From Pseudomonas paraglycinae (GTDB lineage: Bacteria; Pseudomonadota; Gammaproteobacteria; Pseudomonadales; Pseudomonadaceae), in contig NZ_BQHR01000004.1 of the NCBI RefSeq assembly GCF_021601625.1, forward strand, positions 124,001 through 188,000: a stretch of 64,000 bases of DNA. Reading direction: 5' to 3'. Under the pieces are notes generated by a model. The model was not told where the DNA came from, did not search any database, and saw only the letters and a list, made by a program, of their open reading frames with translations. The position numbers were made by a program, and so were the translations under genes. This document shows, in pieces, positions 55,609 through 64,000 of this stretch; the first letter of the stretch is position 1, and each line of letters begins with the position of its first letter.

Positions 55609-55795
55609 GACATGCCTGTCATTGATTCCGCAGCATGGTCAGCATTGAAAAAATCCATGAAAAAACTGCTGCCGCCTTCTCAGTAAAGCTGAATTACCCG
55701 GTGCAGACTACCAGCCTTTCCCCGTAAGATTCATGCCGGCCATTGTTCTCATATGGTCGCTCTCGTCAAGCTTGATGACTCTGCCAGGACTCCAG

Positions 55796-56710
55796 ATGAA
55801 TCGTAATGACCTGCGTCGTGTCGACCTCAACCTGTTGATCGTGTTCGAAACGCTGATGCATGAGCGCAGCGTGACCCGTGCGGCGGAAAAGCTGTTTCTC
55901 GGCCAGCCGGCGATCAGCGCAGCGCTTTCGCGCCTGCGTGGCCTGTTCGACGATCCTTTGTTTGTGCGCACCGGGCGCAGCATGGAGCCTTCCGCCCGCG
56001 CGGTGGAAATCTTCGCCCTGCTCTCCCCGGCCCTGGACTCGATTTCGACAGCCGTCAGCCGCGCAGCGGAATTCGACCCCGCCACCAGCACTTCAGTATT
56101 TCGCATCGGCCTGTCGGACGACGTGGAATTCGCGTTGCTGCCAATGTTGCTCAAGCGCCTGCGCGCCGAAGCACCCGGCATCGTGCTGGTGGTGCGCCGC
56201 GTCAACTACATCCTGATGCCCGGCCTGCTCGCCTCCGGCGAAATCTCCATCGGCGTCAGCTACACCACCGACCTGCCGGCCAACGCCAAACGCAAGGTCC
56301 TGCGCCGCAGCGCTCCCAAGTTGCTGCGCGCCGATACTGTGCCGGGACCGTTGAGTCTCGACGATTACTGCGCCCGACCGCATGCGCTGGTGTCGTTCGC
56401 CGGCGACCTCAGTGGTTTCGTCGATGAAGAGCTGGAAAAACTCGAACGTAAACGGCATGTGGTACTGGCGGTGCCGCAGTTCAACGGACTGGGTACGCTG
56501 CTGGCGGGCACCGACATCGTCGCGACCGTGCCTGATTACACGGCGGAAGCGCTGACGGCGGCTGGTGGTCTTCGCGCGGAAGATCCACCGTTGCCGACAC
56601 GCACTTTCGAGCTGCACATGGCGTGGCGTGGGTCGCAGGACAACGATCCGGGTGAGCGGTGGTTGCGGTCGCGGATTCAGATGTTTTTTGGGGATCCTGA
56701 CAGTCTCTAG
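55796..56710 (+). CDS. mexT: MexT, LysR-type activator of mexEF
   Basis: LysR-type regulator of 304 residues from the ATG at 55796 (MNRNDLRRVDLNLLIVFETL), the start used for active P. aeruginosa MexT. The helix-turn-helix (SVTRAAEKLFLGQPAISAALSRLRGLFDDPLFVRTGR) is followed by an effector domain (FRIGLSDDVEFALLPMLLKRLRAEAPGIVLVVRR). The frame appears intact, without the 8-bp duplication that inactivates mexT in some P. aeruginosa strains. mexS is divergent, as expected, but the gene downstream is an MFS transporter; mexE is 4.9 kb away. Confidence 0.9.
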   Translation: MNRNDLRRVDLNLLIVFETLMHERSVTRAAEKLFLGQPAISAALSRLRGLFDDPLFVRTGRSMEPSARAVEIFALLSPALDSISTAVSRAAEFDPATSTSVFRIGLSDDVEFALLPMLLKRLRAEAPGIVLVVRRVNYILMPGLLASGEISIGVSYTTDLPANAKRKVLRRSAPKLLRADTVPGPLSLDDYCARPHALVSFAGDLSGFVDEELEKLERKRHVVLAVPQFNGLGTLLAGTDIVATVPDYTAEALTAAGGLRAEDPPLPTRTFELHMAWRGSQDNDPGERWLRSRIQMFFGDPDSL

Positions 56711-56768
56711 GCTTCTATTGGAATATCTCCTGATTACGGACGGACTTGAAGCGTTTTGGCAAACCGCA

Positions 56769-58019
56769 TCAAAGGTGCAACGCAGGCTTGGCCTGGCGAA
56801 CGCCATGGACAGAAGGCGCGCGGACACGTAGCGCAATCAGTAACGCGGCGAGCAGCATCAGCACGGCCGCCGCTACGAATACGGCGGCACTTCCTCCAAG
56901 GTTGAACATCGCACCGCCAGCGGCCGCGCCCGTTGCAATGGCGGACTGCACAGAGGCCACCACCATGCCCCCGGCGCTTTCCGCCTGATCAGGTACCGCG
57001 CTGGCGACCCAGTTCGACCACGCCACCGGCACACCACCAAAGGCCAGACCCCAGATCGCCAGCAATACCGCCTGCCCCGGCACCGACGCCGGCAACAGCA
57101 CCAACGCCAGTGCTGCGACGCCGACCAGCGCGGGCATCAACACCAGAGTGGCCAGCGGGTAGCGCTCCAGCAGTCTCCCGGCTAACAACGTGCCGACGAA
57201 GTTCGCCACACCGAACCCCAGCAGCATCAGCGACAATCCTTGCGGGCCGATCCCGGTAGTCCCTTCTAGGAATGGCCGAACATAAGTGAACATCGCAAAG
57301 TGCCCGCTGTGCACCAGTACACAGCCGAACATGCCGATGGCGATGCCCGGACGCTGCAACACCTCGAAAACGGTGCGCAGTCTTGCCGGCCGGCGCGGCG
57401 CGAGGCGCGGCAGAGTGAGCGACTGGAAAGCCAAGGTCACCAGGCCTACCGCCGCCGCTGCAAAGAACGCGTTGCGCCAGCCATATAACCCGCCCAGATA
57501 ACTGCCCAGCGGCACTGCCACCACCGTCCCAATGGCTATGCCGCTGAAAATGATCGACAACGCCCGAGGCAACAGAGCATTCGGCACCAGGCGCATCGCT
57601 ACCGCTGCCGCCATGCTCCAGAACCCGCCAAGGGCAATACCCAGCAAGATGCGCATCAACAACAGCACCACGAAGCTGGAAGAAACGGCGACCAACAGAT
57701 TCGAGGCGACCATCAACGTGGAAAAGCCCAGCAACACCCAACGTCGGTCGATGCTGCGGGTCAGACCTGGCACCAACAAGCCAGCGAACAGCGCCACCAC
57801 GGCTGTTACCGTCACCGCCTGGCCAGCCAGCGCTTCGGACACTCCCAGTTCGGTAGCCATCAGCGTCAACAAACTTGCGGGAAGGTACTCAGCGGTGAGT
57901 AATCCGAACACACCCATTGCCAATGAGAAGACGGCCATCCACGCGGGCGTCGCAGGCTCTACATCCGCACCGACGCCGCAATGGCGGTCGGATACGGCGT
58001 TACATACACAGTTATTCAT
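56769..58019 (-). CDS. MFS transporter (DHA1/arabinose-efflux type)
   Basis: Major-facilitator permease of 416 residues with 12 predicted helices from about residue 28. The helix-2/3 loop motif GLLVPGLTRSIDRRWVLLG fits the drug:H+ antiporter-1 group. The start at 58019 (MNNCVCN) is preferred; the upstream frame runs into the regulatory gap. The N-terminus is Cys-rich (CVCNAVSDRHCG). It is divergent from an AraC-type gene that probably regulates it. Substrate unknown; efflux is likely. Confidence 0.88.
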   Translation of the reverse strand: MNNCVCNAVSDRHCGVGADVEPATPAWMAVFSLAMGVFGLLTAEYLPASLLTLMATELGVSEALAGQAVTVTAVVALFAGLLVPGLTRSIDRRWVLLGFSTLMVASNLLVAVSSSFVVLLLMRILLGIALGGFWSMAAAVAMRLVPNALLPRALSIIFSGIAIGTVVAVPLGSYLGGLYGWRNAFFAAAAVGLVTLAFQSLTLPRLAPRRPARLRTVFEVLQRPGIAIGMFGCVLVHSGHFAMFTYVRPFLEGTTGIGPQGLSLMLLGFGVANFVGTLLAGRLLERYPLATLVLMPALVGVAALALVLLPASVPGQAVLLAIWGLAFGGVPVAWSNWVASAVPDQAESAGGMVVASVQSAIATGAAAGGAMFNLGGSAAVFVAAAVLMLLAALLIALRVRAPSVHGVRQAKPALHL

Positions 58020-58120
58020 CGCACGGATCTCCCAATGTTCATTGCGAGCCGAGTCTAGGCGCTGAAAACTGGATGATCTATGATCCAAAGTCTCTACTTT
58101 TTGATCAAAACCCCTGAACG

Positions 58121-59089
58121 ATGTCTGCAGACCAGTTTGCTCTCTCCTCGGACCTCATCAATGAGCTATTGCGCGGCATGCGCCTGCGTGGCGTTGAATA
58201 CCGGCGTATCCAGGCGGGTCCAACGTTCGGATTGAGCTTCGCGGAAAAACCTGGGCACGCCTGGTTCCACTTCATGGCCGTTGGCAATGCGGTACTGCAA
58301 ATGGAGGACGGCAACACCTACGCGCTGTCTGCCGGCAACGCCGTGTTCATCTCCCATGGCGCGTCCCATCAACTGTTTTCCCATCCGGACGTGCCTGTTC
58401 AAGACATCGACCGTCTAGACGGCGAAACCTTGGGTGACACCGTCAGCGCGGTGGATACCGGAGCGGATGCCAGCCCCACGCCGAGCACTATCTTGTTCAG
58501 TGGTTGCATGGAGTTTGAACTGGGCAGTATCCATGGGCTCGGCCGGCTGATGCCGGGCCTGATGCTGATTGATGCCGGTGGCCAGCGTTATCCCGGGCTG
58601 GTGCCGATCCTGACCACTATGGAACGGGAGGTCAGCGCCGCCCGTGTCGGCTTCGCCGGTATCCTCGCGCGGTTGGCCGACGTGGTGGCCGCCATGGTCG
58701 TTCGCGGCTGGGTTGAATGCGCCTGCGGCAATGCTTCCGGGCTGATCGCCGCCTTGCGCGATCCACGCTTGGCCGGTGCATTGCTTGCGCTCCACCAACA
58801 ACCGGGCCGCGAATGGACCGTTGCGCAGTTGGCAGAGCACTGCAATACCTCGCGCTCTGTATTTGCGGAGCGCTTCCAGGTCACGATTGGCATGTCTCCG
58901 CTGCGCTACGTGACCGAACTGCGAATGCGGCTTGCAAGCCAGTGGCTGACGCTCGAAAGACTGCCGATTGAAGAGGTGGCGCAGCGTTTGGGCTATACCT
59001 CCCAGGCTGCTTTCAGTCGTGCATTCAAGCGTATTACGGGCAGGACACCGGGTTTGAGTCGCAAGGCGAGGCAACCGGCGGTTACTTGA
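58121..59089 (+). CDS. AraC-family regulator with N-terminal cupin domain
   Basis: 322 residues. An AraC-type cupin (FHFMAVGNAVLQMEDGNTYALSAGNAVFISHGASHQLF) is joined to a C-terminal double helix-turn-helix (TVAQLAEHCNTSRSVFAERFQ, IEEVAQRLGYTSQAAFSRAFKRITGRTPG). It diverges from the MFS gene with 101 bases between starts. That gap holds GGAT-N8-ATCC (58071-58086) and TGATCA, possible operator halves. Confidence 0.9.
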   Translation: MSADQFALSSDLINELLRGMRLRGVEYRRIQAGPTFGLSFAEKPGHAWFHFMAVGNAVLQMEDGNTYALSAGNAVFISHGASHQLFSHPDVPVQDIDRLDGETLGDTVSAVDTGADASPTPSTILFSGCMEFELGSIHGLGRLMPGLMLIDAGGQRYPGLVPILTTMEREVSAARVGFAGILARLADVVAAMVVRGWVECACGNASGLIAALRDPRLAGALLALHQQPGREWTVAQLAEHCNTSRSVFAERFQVTIGMSPLRYVTELRMRLASQWLTLERLPIEEVAQRLGYTSQAAFSRAFKRITGRTPGLSRKARQPAVT

Positions 59090-59126
59090 GCTCGAGCGCA
59101 AGGAGTCGACGATCCGTGCCTCTGAC

Positions 59127-59888
59127 TCATTTACCACCCGTTACGTCGAGGAATGTACCGGTCACAAATGATGCCTCTGCGCTGGCCAGCCACAAGATGG
59201 CCCGCGCCACTTCCTCCGGCTGCCCGCCTCGCCCCATCGGGATCGAGTCCTTGACACGATCGACCCGCCCCGGCTCGCCGCCGCTGGCGTGCATGTCGGT
59301 ATAGATATGTCCGGGGCGAATACAGTTGACGCGTATTCCTTCCCGGGCGACCTCTTTGGCGAATCCGATGGTGAACGTTTCCAGCGCACCCTTTGATGCT
59401 GCGTAGTCCACATATTCATTCGGACTGCCCAGACGGGCCGAGGCCGACGACACATTGATCACCACGCCGCCCGCACCGCCGTGCCGCAGGGACATGCGCT
59501 TTACGGCCTGCTGGGCGCACAGTATCGGCCCGAGCGCATTGACCGCAAAGATGCGTTGCATGCGTTCGAAACCCAGGTCTTCGAGACGTGACTGTTGCGC
59601 CAGCACCCCAGCGTTATTGACCAGGACATCGATGCGCCCGAACGTGTGGTCGATCGCGGTAAAAAGACTCGCGACCTGCTCGGGATCGGCACTGTCGGCG
59701 CGCATCGCCAATGCCTTGCGCCCCATCGCTTCGACATCCGCCGCAACCGCCAGCGCGGCGGACTCATTGGCAACGTAACTGATCGCGACATCGTAGCCTT
59801 GGGCAGCAGCGAGTCGGGCGGTGGCGGCGCCTACTCCACGACTACCACCCGTGATCAGAATCAGCGGAGCCTGCGAGACGTTGACCAT
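59127..59888 (-). CDS. SDR-family oxidoreductase (glucose 1-dehydrogenase-like)
   Basis: Classical short-chain dehydrogenase of 253 residues: TGGSRGVG cofactor motif, VNNAGV, catalytic Ser in NVSSASA, YAASK, and FVTGTFLDVTGGK at the C-terminus. It starts 30 bases after the EamA transporter gene on the same strand, so they probably form one operon. Substrate unknown. Confidence 0.88.
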   Translation of the reverse strand: MVNVSQAPLILITGGSRGVGAATARLAAAQGYDVAISYVANESAALAVAADVEAMGRKALAMRADSADPEQVASLFTAIDHTFGRIDVLVNNAGVLAQQSRLEDLGFERMQRIFAVNALGPILCAQQAVKRMSLRHGGAGGVVINVSSASARLGSPNEYVDYAASKGALETFTIGFAKEVAREGIRVNCIRPGHIYTDMHASGGEPGRVDRVKDSIPMGRGGQPEEVARAILWLASAEASFVTGTFLDVTGGK

Positions 59889-59918
59889 GAAAACTACTCC
59901 TTAGCAGATGATGCCGAG

Positions 59919-60746
59919 TCAGCCGATGATGATCGCGCCGCTGGCGATCACCACACAGACCAGCACCCGGCGGACGGTAAGTGTTTCGCCGAGGAACAGG
60001 TAGCCAAGCAGCGCCGCAAACAGCACGCTGGTTTCGCGCAAGGCTGACACCGCGCCCAGCGGGGCTTCGTTCATCGCGTAGATAACGATTGCATAGGCAA
60101 GCAGAGAGACCAGCCCGCCCATTGCCGCAGCGAACATTCCGGGCCGGATCGAAAACAGGCTGCGGGCATCGCGCAAACCGATGTAGACCACCGGCATCAG
60201 CACGCCCCACAAGGCGCTCATCCACACCGTGTAGGCCAGCGGTGCACCGGAAAGCCGCGCGCCAATGCCATCGACCACGCTATAAGCCGCGATAAAGCAG
60301 CCGGTTCCCAATGCGTAAGGCAGGCTGGGCACCGACAGCCTGCGTCCCCGAAAAGCCAGCGAAATGATTCCGCCTGACACCAGCGCAATGCCGAGCAATT
60401 CGCCGGGGGTGATGGTTTCGCCGGCAAACAGCGCGGCGCCCAGCGTAATCAACGCGGGTGATGAACCGCGCGAGATCGGATAAATCTGCCCAAGATCGCC
60501 GACCCGGTAACTGCGCACCAGAAACAGGTTGTAGCCAACGTGCAGCAATGCCGACAGCAGTGCATATCCCCAGCTACGAGGTGCAGGCGCCACCATGAAC
60601 ATCGCGGCGACTGCACAGACTATGGCGATGGCAACGCACATCACCGTCATCGACCAGAGCCGATCGGCACCGCCGCGCAGCAGCGCGTTCCAGCTGGCGT
60701 GCAGCAGCGCGGCGAACAGGACAAGGAGGACGAGATGAGTAGGCAT
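59919..60746 (-). CDS. EamA/DMT-family transporter
   Basis: Inner-membrane permease of 275 residues with about ten helices arranged as two EamA repeats (LHASWNALLRGG at the start, then ALRETSVLFAALLGYLFLGETLTVRR in the second half, which is the family signature). It is probably an exporter or importer of small metabolites. It precedes the SDR gene. Confidence 0.88.
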   Translation of the reverse strand: MPTHLVLLVLFAALLHASWNALLRGGADRLWSMTVMCVAIAIVCAVAAMFMVAPAPRSWGYALLSALLHVGYNLFLVRSYRVGDLGQIYPISRGSSPALITLGAALFAGETITPGELLGIALVSGGIISLAFRGRRLSVPSLPYALGTGCFIAAYSVVDGIGARLSGAPLAYTVWMSALWGVLMPVVYIGLRDARSLFSIRPGMFAAAMGGLVSLLAYAIVIYAMNEAPLGAVSALRETSVLFAALLGYLFLGETLTVRRVLVCVVIASGAIIIG

Positions 60747-60821
60747 TGGCCATTTTAGGCAGCCCGAACGGCCGGATTACAGAGAAGACTCCTCATTGCT
60801 CCATGAGCGATTCTTCATGCC

Positions 60822-61367
60822 TCAAACCTGCCCGCCTTGCACTTTGAGCGCCTCACCGAGCAACCACTCGCGAAAACTCTCAATGTGCGGCTGCGTCTCA
60901 ACGCCCTTGGGGCAAACGAAGTAATAGGCGAGCGGTGACTGAAACGGCACATCGAACAGCCGCACCAGACGGCCATCGTCGATTTCCTTCTCGACATGCC
61001 CGCTGCGCACCAGAGCAATGCCATGGCCGAGCAAAGCCGCCTCGACCGTCATATTGGTATCGCCAAACCTGACGCTTTCCCGCAGCGGCAAAAACGCCAG
61101 CCCGACGGACTGGAACCACGCTTCCCATTTCGGCGCCAGTTCGGCACCGTTGCGAGCCAGCAGCGGCAACTGCAACAAATCGGCGGGACTGCCGGGCATT
61201 CCGACGCGTTGCAGCAGTTCGGGACTGGCCACCGGGAAAACCTGCTCACCGAACAAAAACTGTGAATACAGACCGGGATAGTCGCCCTTGCCCAAGCGAA
61301 TCGCGACATCGGCTTCGCTGCTGGCGAAGTGGATGATCTTGTCCGTGGTGATATTTAATCGCCGCAT
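60822..61367 (-). pseudogene. LysR-type regulator remnant lacking the DNA-binding domain
   Basis: The frame encodes only the effector-binding domain of a GcvA-like LysR regulator (ASSEADVAIRLGKGDYPGL, FPVASPELLQR, ESVRFGDTNMTVEAALLGHGIALV). The recognisable part begins about residue 110 of a normal protein. Upstream, the frame reads through the mexE promoter region (MTILCCVIGNC...) with no helix-turn-helix. It is therefore 5'-truncated, and its broken end lies against the mexE control region, marking a rearrangement junction. Confidence 0.85.
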
Positions 61368-61416
61368 AATCCTCACCGCGCAATTTCGCCTGCGACAGTT
61401 GCCGATCACGCAACAC

Positions 61417-61440
61417 AGAATTGTCATCGAATCGATTGAT
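61417..61440 (-). promoter_or_regulatory. MexT-box-like site 1 upstream of mexE
   Basis: Contains ATCGAATCGATTGAT (61426-61440), an ATC-N9-GAT LysR/nod-box palindrome. Read on the minus strand it extends to ATCA-N5-TTCGAT-N4-ATTCT, close to the MexT box known from P. aeruginosa (ATCA-N5-GTCGAT-N4-ACYAT): 4/4, 5/6 and 3/5 positions agree. Confidence 0.65.
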
Positions 61441-61487
61441 AGCCTCCTAACGAAAGGTGCATGCTAGAGGGCTTTCCTCGGGCTTAT

Positions 61488-61511
61488 ATCATTCCGAATG
61501 ATAGTTACCTT
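61488..61511 (+). promoter_or_regulatory. MexT-box-like site 2 upstream of mexE
   Basis: ATCATTCCGAATGAT (61488-61502) is a near-perfect palindrome of ATC-N9-GAT form. With its 3' flank it reads ATCA-N5-AATGAT-N4-ACCTT, agreeing with the MexT box at 4/4, 3/6 and 4/5 positions. It lies 62 bases (about six helical turns) from site 1 and 76 bases before the mexE start. Confidence 0.65.
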
Positions 61512-61586
61512 CGTGTCATTCGATTCGTTTGCCATCTACCCGCCGAGCATCATCCGCCCATCTTCAATACATTGGCGGATGCATCC

Positions 61587-62840
61587 ATGGAACAATCACT
61601 CAAACATTTGCGCTTCCCGTTGGCTCTGTTGGCCGTGCTGGTGATGAGCGCGTGCGGCAAGACTCCGGAAACCGCCGCCACCATGCCCGCTGCCAAGGTC
61701 AGCGTGGCCAAGGTGCTGGAACAACCGGTCAACGAGTGGGACGAATTCACCGGGCGTCTCGAGGCGCCGGAAACCGTTGAAATCCGTCCGCGGGTCTCCG
61801 GCCAGATCGACGAAGTCGCCTTCACCGAAGGTGCACTGGTCAAGAAAGGCGACCTGCTGTTCCAGATCGACCCGCGTCCGTTCCAGGCCGAGGTCCGCCG
61901 CCTCGAAGCCCTGGTTGCCCAGGCCCGCGCCAATGCCACCCGCAGTGAAAACGAAGCCGGTCGTGGCGAACGCCTGCGTGCCAGCAACGCGATCTCCGCT
62001 GAACTGGCCGACTCGCGCACCAGCGCTGCACAAGAAGCCCGTGCTGCTGTTGGCGCGCTGCAAGCGCAACTGGACCTGGCCAAACTGAACCTGAGCTTTA
62101 CCCGCGTCACTGCGCCAATCAGTGGCCGCGTCAGCCGTGCCGAGATTACCGCCGGTAACCTGGTGACCGCCGACACCACCCCGCTGACCAGCGTTGTGTC
62201 CACCGACAAGGTCTACGCCTACTTCGACGCCGACGAGCGTGTATTCCTCAAATACACCCAACTCGCCCGTCAGGGTCAGCGCGGTGCAACCACTCCGGTG
62301 TACATGGGCCTGTCCAACGAAGACGGCAACCCGCACCTGGGCCAGATGAACTTTATCGACAACCAGGTCAACCCGAAGACCGGCACCATCCGTGGTCGCG
62401 CGGTGTTCGACAACAGCGACGGCAGCTACACCCCGGGTCTGTACGCACGCCTGAAACTGGTCGGCAGCGGCACCTACAACGCCATGCTGATCAACGACGA
62501 AGCAGTCGGTACCGACCTCGGCAAGAAGTTCGTGCTGGTGATGGATGGCGACAACAAGACCGCCTACCGCGCCGTCGAACTCGGTCCGAAGATCGAAGGC
62601 CTGCGTATCGTGCGCAGCGGCCTGAACAAGGACGACACGATCATCGTCAAGGGTCTGCAACGGGTTCGTCCTGGCTCCCCGGTTTCGCCTGAAGTGATCC
62701 CGATGGCCAGCGAGCAAACCATTGCCGCTCTCGCTCAACAACGACAAGCGCTGGAAGCCAGCAACCTGCCCAAAGTCGCACCTGCCAAAGGCGCGCCGGG
62801 TTCGGTTGTGAAACTGGCTGCTGCGACCCCACGCGGTTAA
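61587..62840 (+). CDS. mexE: MexE, RND efflux periplasmic adaptor
   Basis: Membrane fusion lipoprotein of an RND multidrug pump, 417 residues from the ATG at 61587 (the open frame upstream covers regulatory DNA). The lipobox is VLVMSACGK (Cys23). It matches P. aeruginosa MexE closely, e.g. NEWDEFTGRLEAPE, IRPRVSGQIDEVAF-EGALVKKGDLLFQIDPRPF, GERLRASNAISAELADSRT, DNQVNPKTGTIRGRAVFDN. It is followed by mexF after 15 bases. Expected substrates by family are quinolones, chloramphenicol and trimethoprim. Confidence 0.93.
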   Translation: MEQSLKHLRFPLALLAVLVMSACGKTPETAATMPAAKVSVAKVLEQPVNEWDEFTGRLEAPETVEIRPRVSGQIDEVAFTEGALVKKGDLLFQIDPRPFQAEVRRLEALVAQARANATRSENEAGRGERLRASNAISAELADSRTSAAQEARAAVGALQAQLDLAKLNLSFTRVTAPISGRVSRAEITAGNLVTADTTPLTSVVSTDKVYAYFDADERVFLKYTQLARQGQRGATTPVYMGLSNEDGNPHLGQMNFIDNQVNPKTGTIRGRAVFDNSDGSYTPGLYARLKLVGSGTYNAMLINDEAVGTDLGKKFVLVMDGDNKTAYRAVELGPKIEGLRIVRSGLNKDDTIIVKGLQRVRPGSPVSPEVIPMASEQTIAALAQQRQALEASNLPKVAPAKGAPGSVVKLAAATPRG

Positions 62841-62855
62841 GGGACGACAACTCCG

Positions 62856-64000
62856 ATGAATTTTTCCCAATTCTTCATTTCACGGCCGATCTTCGCAGCG
62901 GTGCTGTCGCTGCTGATCCTGATCGCCGGTGCGATTTCGCTGTTCCAGTTGCCGATCAGCGAATACCCGGAAGTCGTGCCACCGACCGTGGTGGTGCGTG
63001 CCAACTTCCCGGGCGCCAACCCAAAAGTCATCGGTGAAACCGTGGCGGCTCCGCTGGAGCAAGCCATCACCGGCGTCGAGAACATGCTGTACATGTCCTC
63101 GCAGTCCACCGCTGACGGCAAGATCACCCTGACCATCACCTTCGCTCTGGGCACTGACCTGGACAACGCGCAGGTGCAGGTGCAGAACCGCGTGACCCGT
63201 ACAGAGCCGAAACTTCCAGAAGAAGTGACGCGCATCGGTATCACCGTCGACAAGGCTTCGCCCGACCTGACCATGGTTGTGCACTTGACCTCGCCGGACA
63301 AACGCTACGACATGCTGTACCTGTCCAACTACGCGATCCTCAACATCAAGGATGAGCTCGCTCGCCTCGGCGGTGTCGGTGACGTGCAGCTGTTCGGTAT
63401 GGGCGACTACTCGCTGCGTGTATGGCTCGACCCGAACAAGACCGCTTCGCGCAATCTGACCGCAACTGATGTGGTGACCGCGATTCGCGAGCAGAACCGT
63501 CAGGTGGCCGCCGGCCAATTGGGCGCGCCCCCTGCGCCGAATGCCCAGAGCTTCCAGCTGTCGGTCAACACTCAGGGCCGTCTGGTCTCCGAGGAAGAGT
63601 TCGAGAACATCATCATTCGCGCAGGCGACAACGGTGAAATCACTCGCCTGAAAGACATCGCCCGCGTCGAACTGGGTTCCAGCCAATATGCCCTGCGTTC
63701 GTTGCTGAACAATCAGCCGGCCGTAGCGATCCCGATCTTCCAGCGTCCGGGCTCCAACGCCATCGAAATCTCGAACGAAGTTCGCGGCAAGATGGAAGAA
63801 CTGAAGAAAAGCTTCCCGCAAGGCATGGACTACAGCATCGTCTATGACCCGACGATCTTCGTGCGCGGCTCCATCGAGGCGGTGGTTCACACCCTCTTCG
63901 AAGCGCTGATCCTCGTGGTACTGGTGGTAATCCTGTTCCTGCAGACCTGGCGCGCCTCGATCATTCCGTTGGTGGCGGTACCGGTATCGTTGATCGGTAC
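62856..64000 (+). CDS. mexF: MexF, RND efflux inner-membrane pump (partial)
   Basis: RND transporter; the first 381 codons are in the window and the gene continues past the right edge. It starts [21 protein letters not shown], followed by the porter domain ([65 protein letters not shown]) and the second helix region ([35 protein letters not shown]). It is in an operon with mexE; an OprN-type outer-membrane gene would be expected next. Confidence 0.95.
   Translation, partial: [381 protein letters not shown]

Overview
The window looks like chromosome of a fluorescent-type Pseudomonas (P. fluorescens/koreensis-like). It is GC-rich with dense coding, it carries the aprA-inh-aprDEF-serine autotransporter-lipase export cluster, it has a selenocysteine formate dehydrogenase with selA/selB, it has MexS/MexT/MexEF homologues, and its intergenic repeats are Pseudomonas REP-like hairpins. 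No rRNA, tRNA, CRISPR array, insertion sequence or prophage was seen.

Region 1 (1-11.1 kb): selenium and formate respiration, all on the minus strand: fdnG-like alpha subunit (in-frame UGA = Sec197, with a readable SECIS hairpin), Fe-S beta subunit, cytochrome b gamma subunit, fdhE, then selA and selB (selB runs off the left edge). Between fdhE and selA sits an unrelated block: a two-component system facing a small protein/lipoprotein pair.

Region 2 (11.2-24 kb): housekeeping and accessory genes: a PatB/MalY-type C-S lyase, an SDR, a Yip1-like membrane protein, a CPA-type antiporter, a PAS-PAS hybrid histidine kinase, a frameshifted zeta-toxin-like gene, a FAN1-type nuclease translationally coupled to a Rad3/DinG-like nuclease-helicase, and small envelope proteins.

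Region 3 (24.1-41.1 kb, minus strand): an extracellular hydrolase cluster: alkaline metalloprotease AprA, its inhibitor AprI, the type I exporter AprDEF, two subtilase autotransporters, and two family I.3 RTX lipases that AprDEF is expected to export. One lipase lacks about 54 residues where the other carries the lid-1 segment.

Region 4 (41.4-54 kb): a polyamine-type binding protein, cupin and FAD oxidase cluster with a SnoaL-AraC regulator; a DUF1652 protein; a UvrD-like helicase with a perfect GxxxG ladder near its N-terminus; pirin; phosphoglucomutase; and a MocR-type regulator downstream of a large protein I cannot identify.

Region 5 (54-64 kb): mexS and mexT are divergent, as in P. aeruginosa, but mexE/mexF lie 4.9 kb away. 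MFS/AraC, SDR/EamA and a decapitated LysR gene lie in between. Two MexT-box-like sites remain directly upstream of mexE, which suggests that MexT control survived the separation. mexF runs off the right edge.
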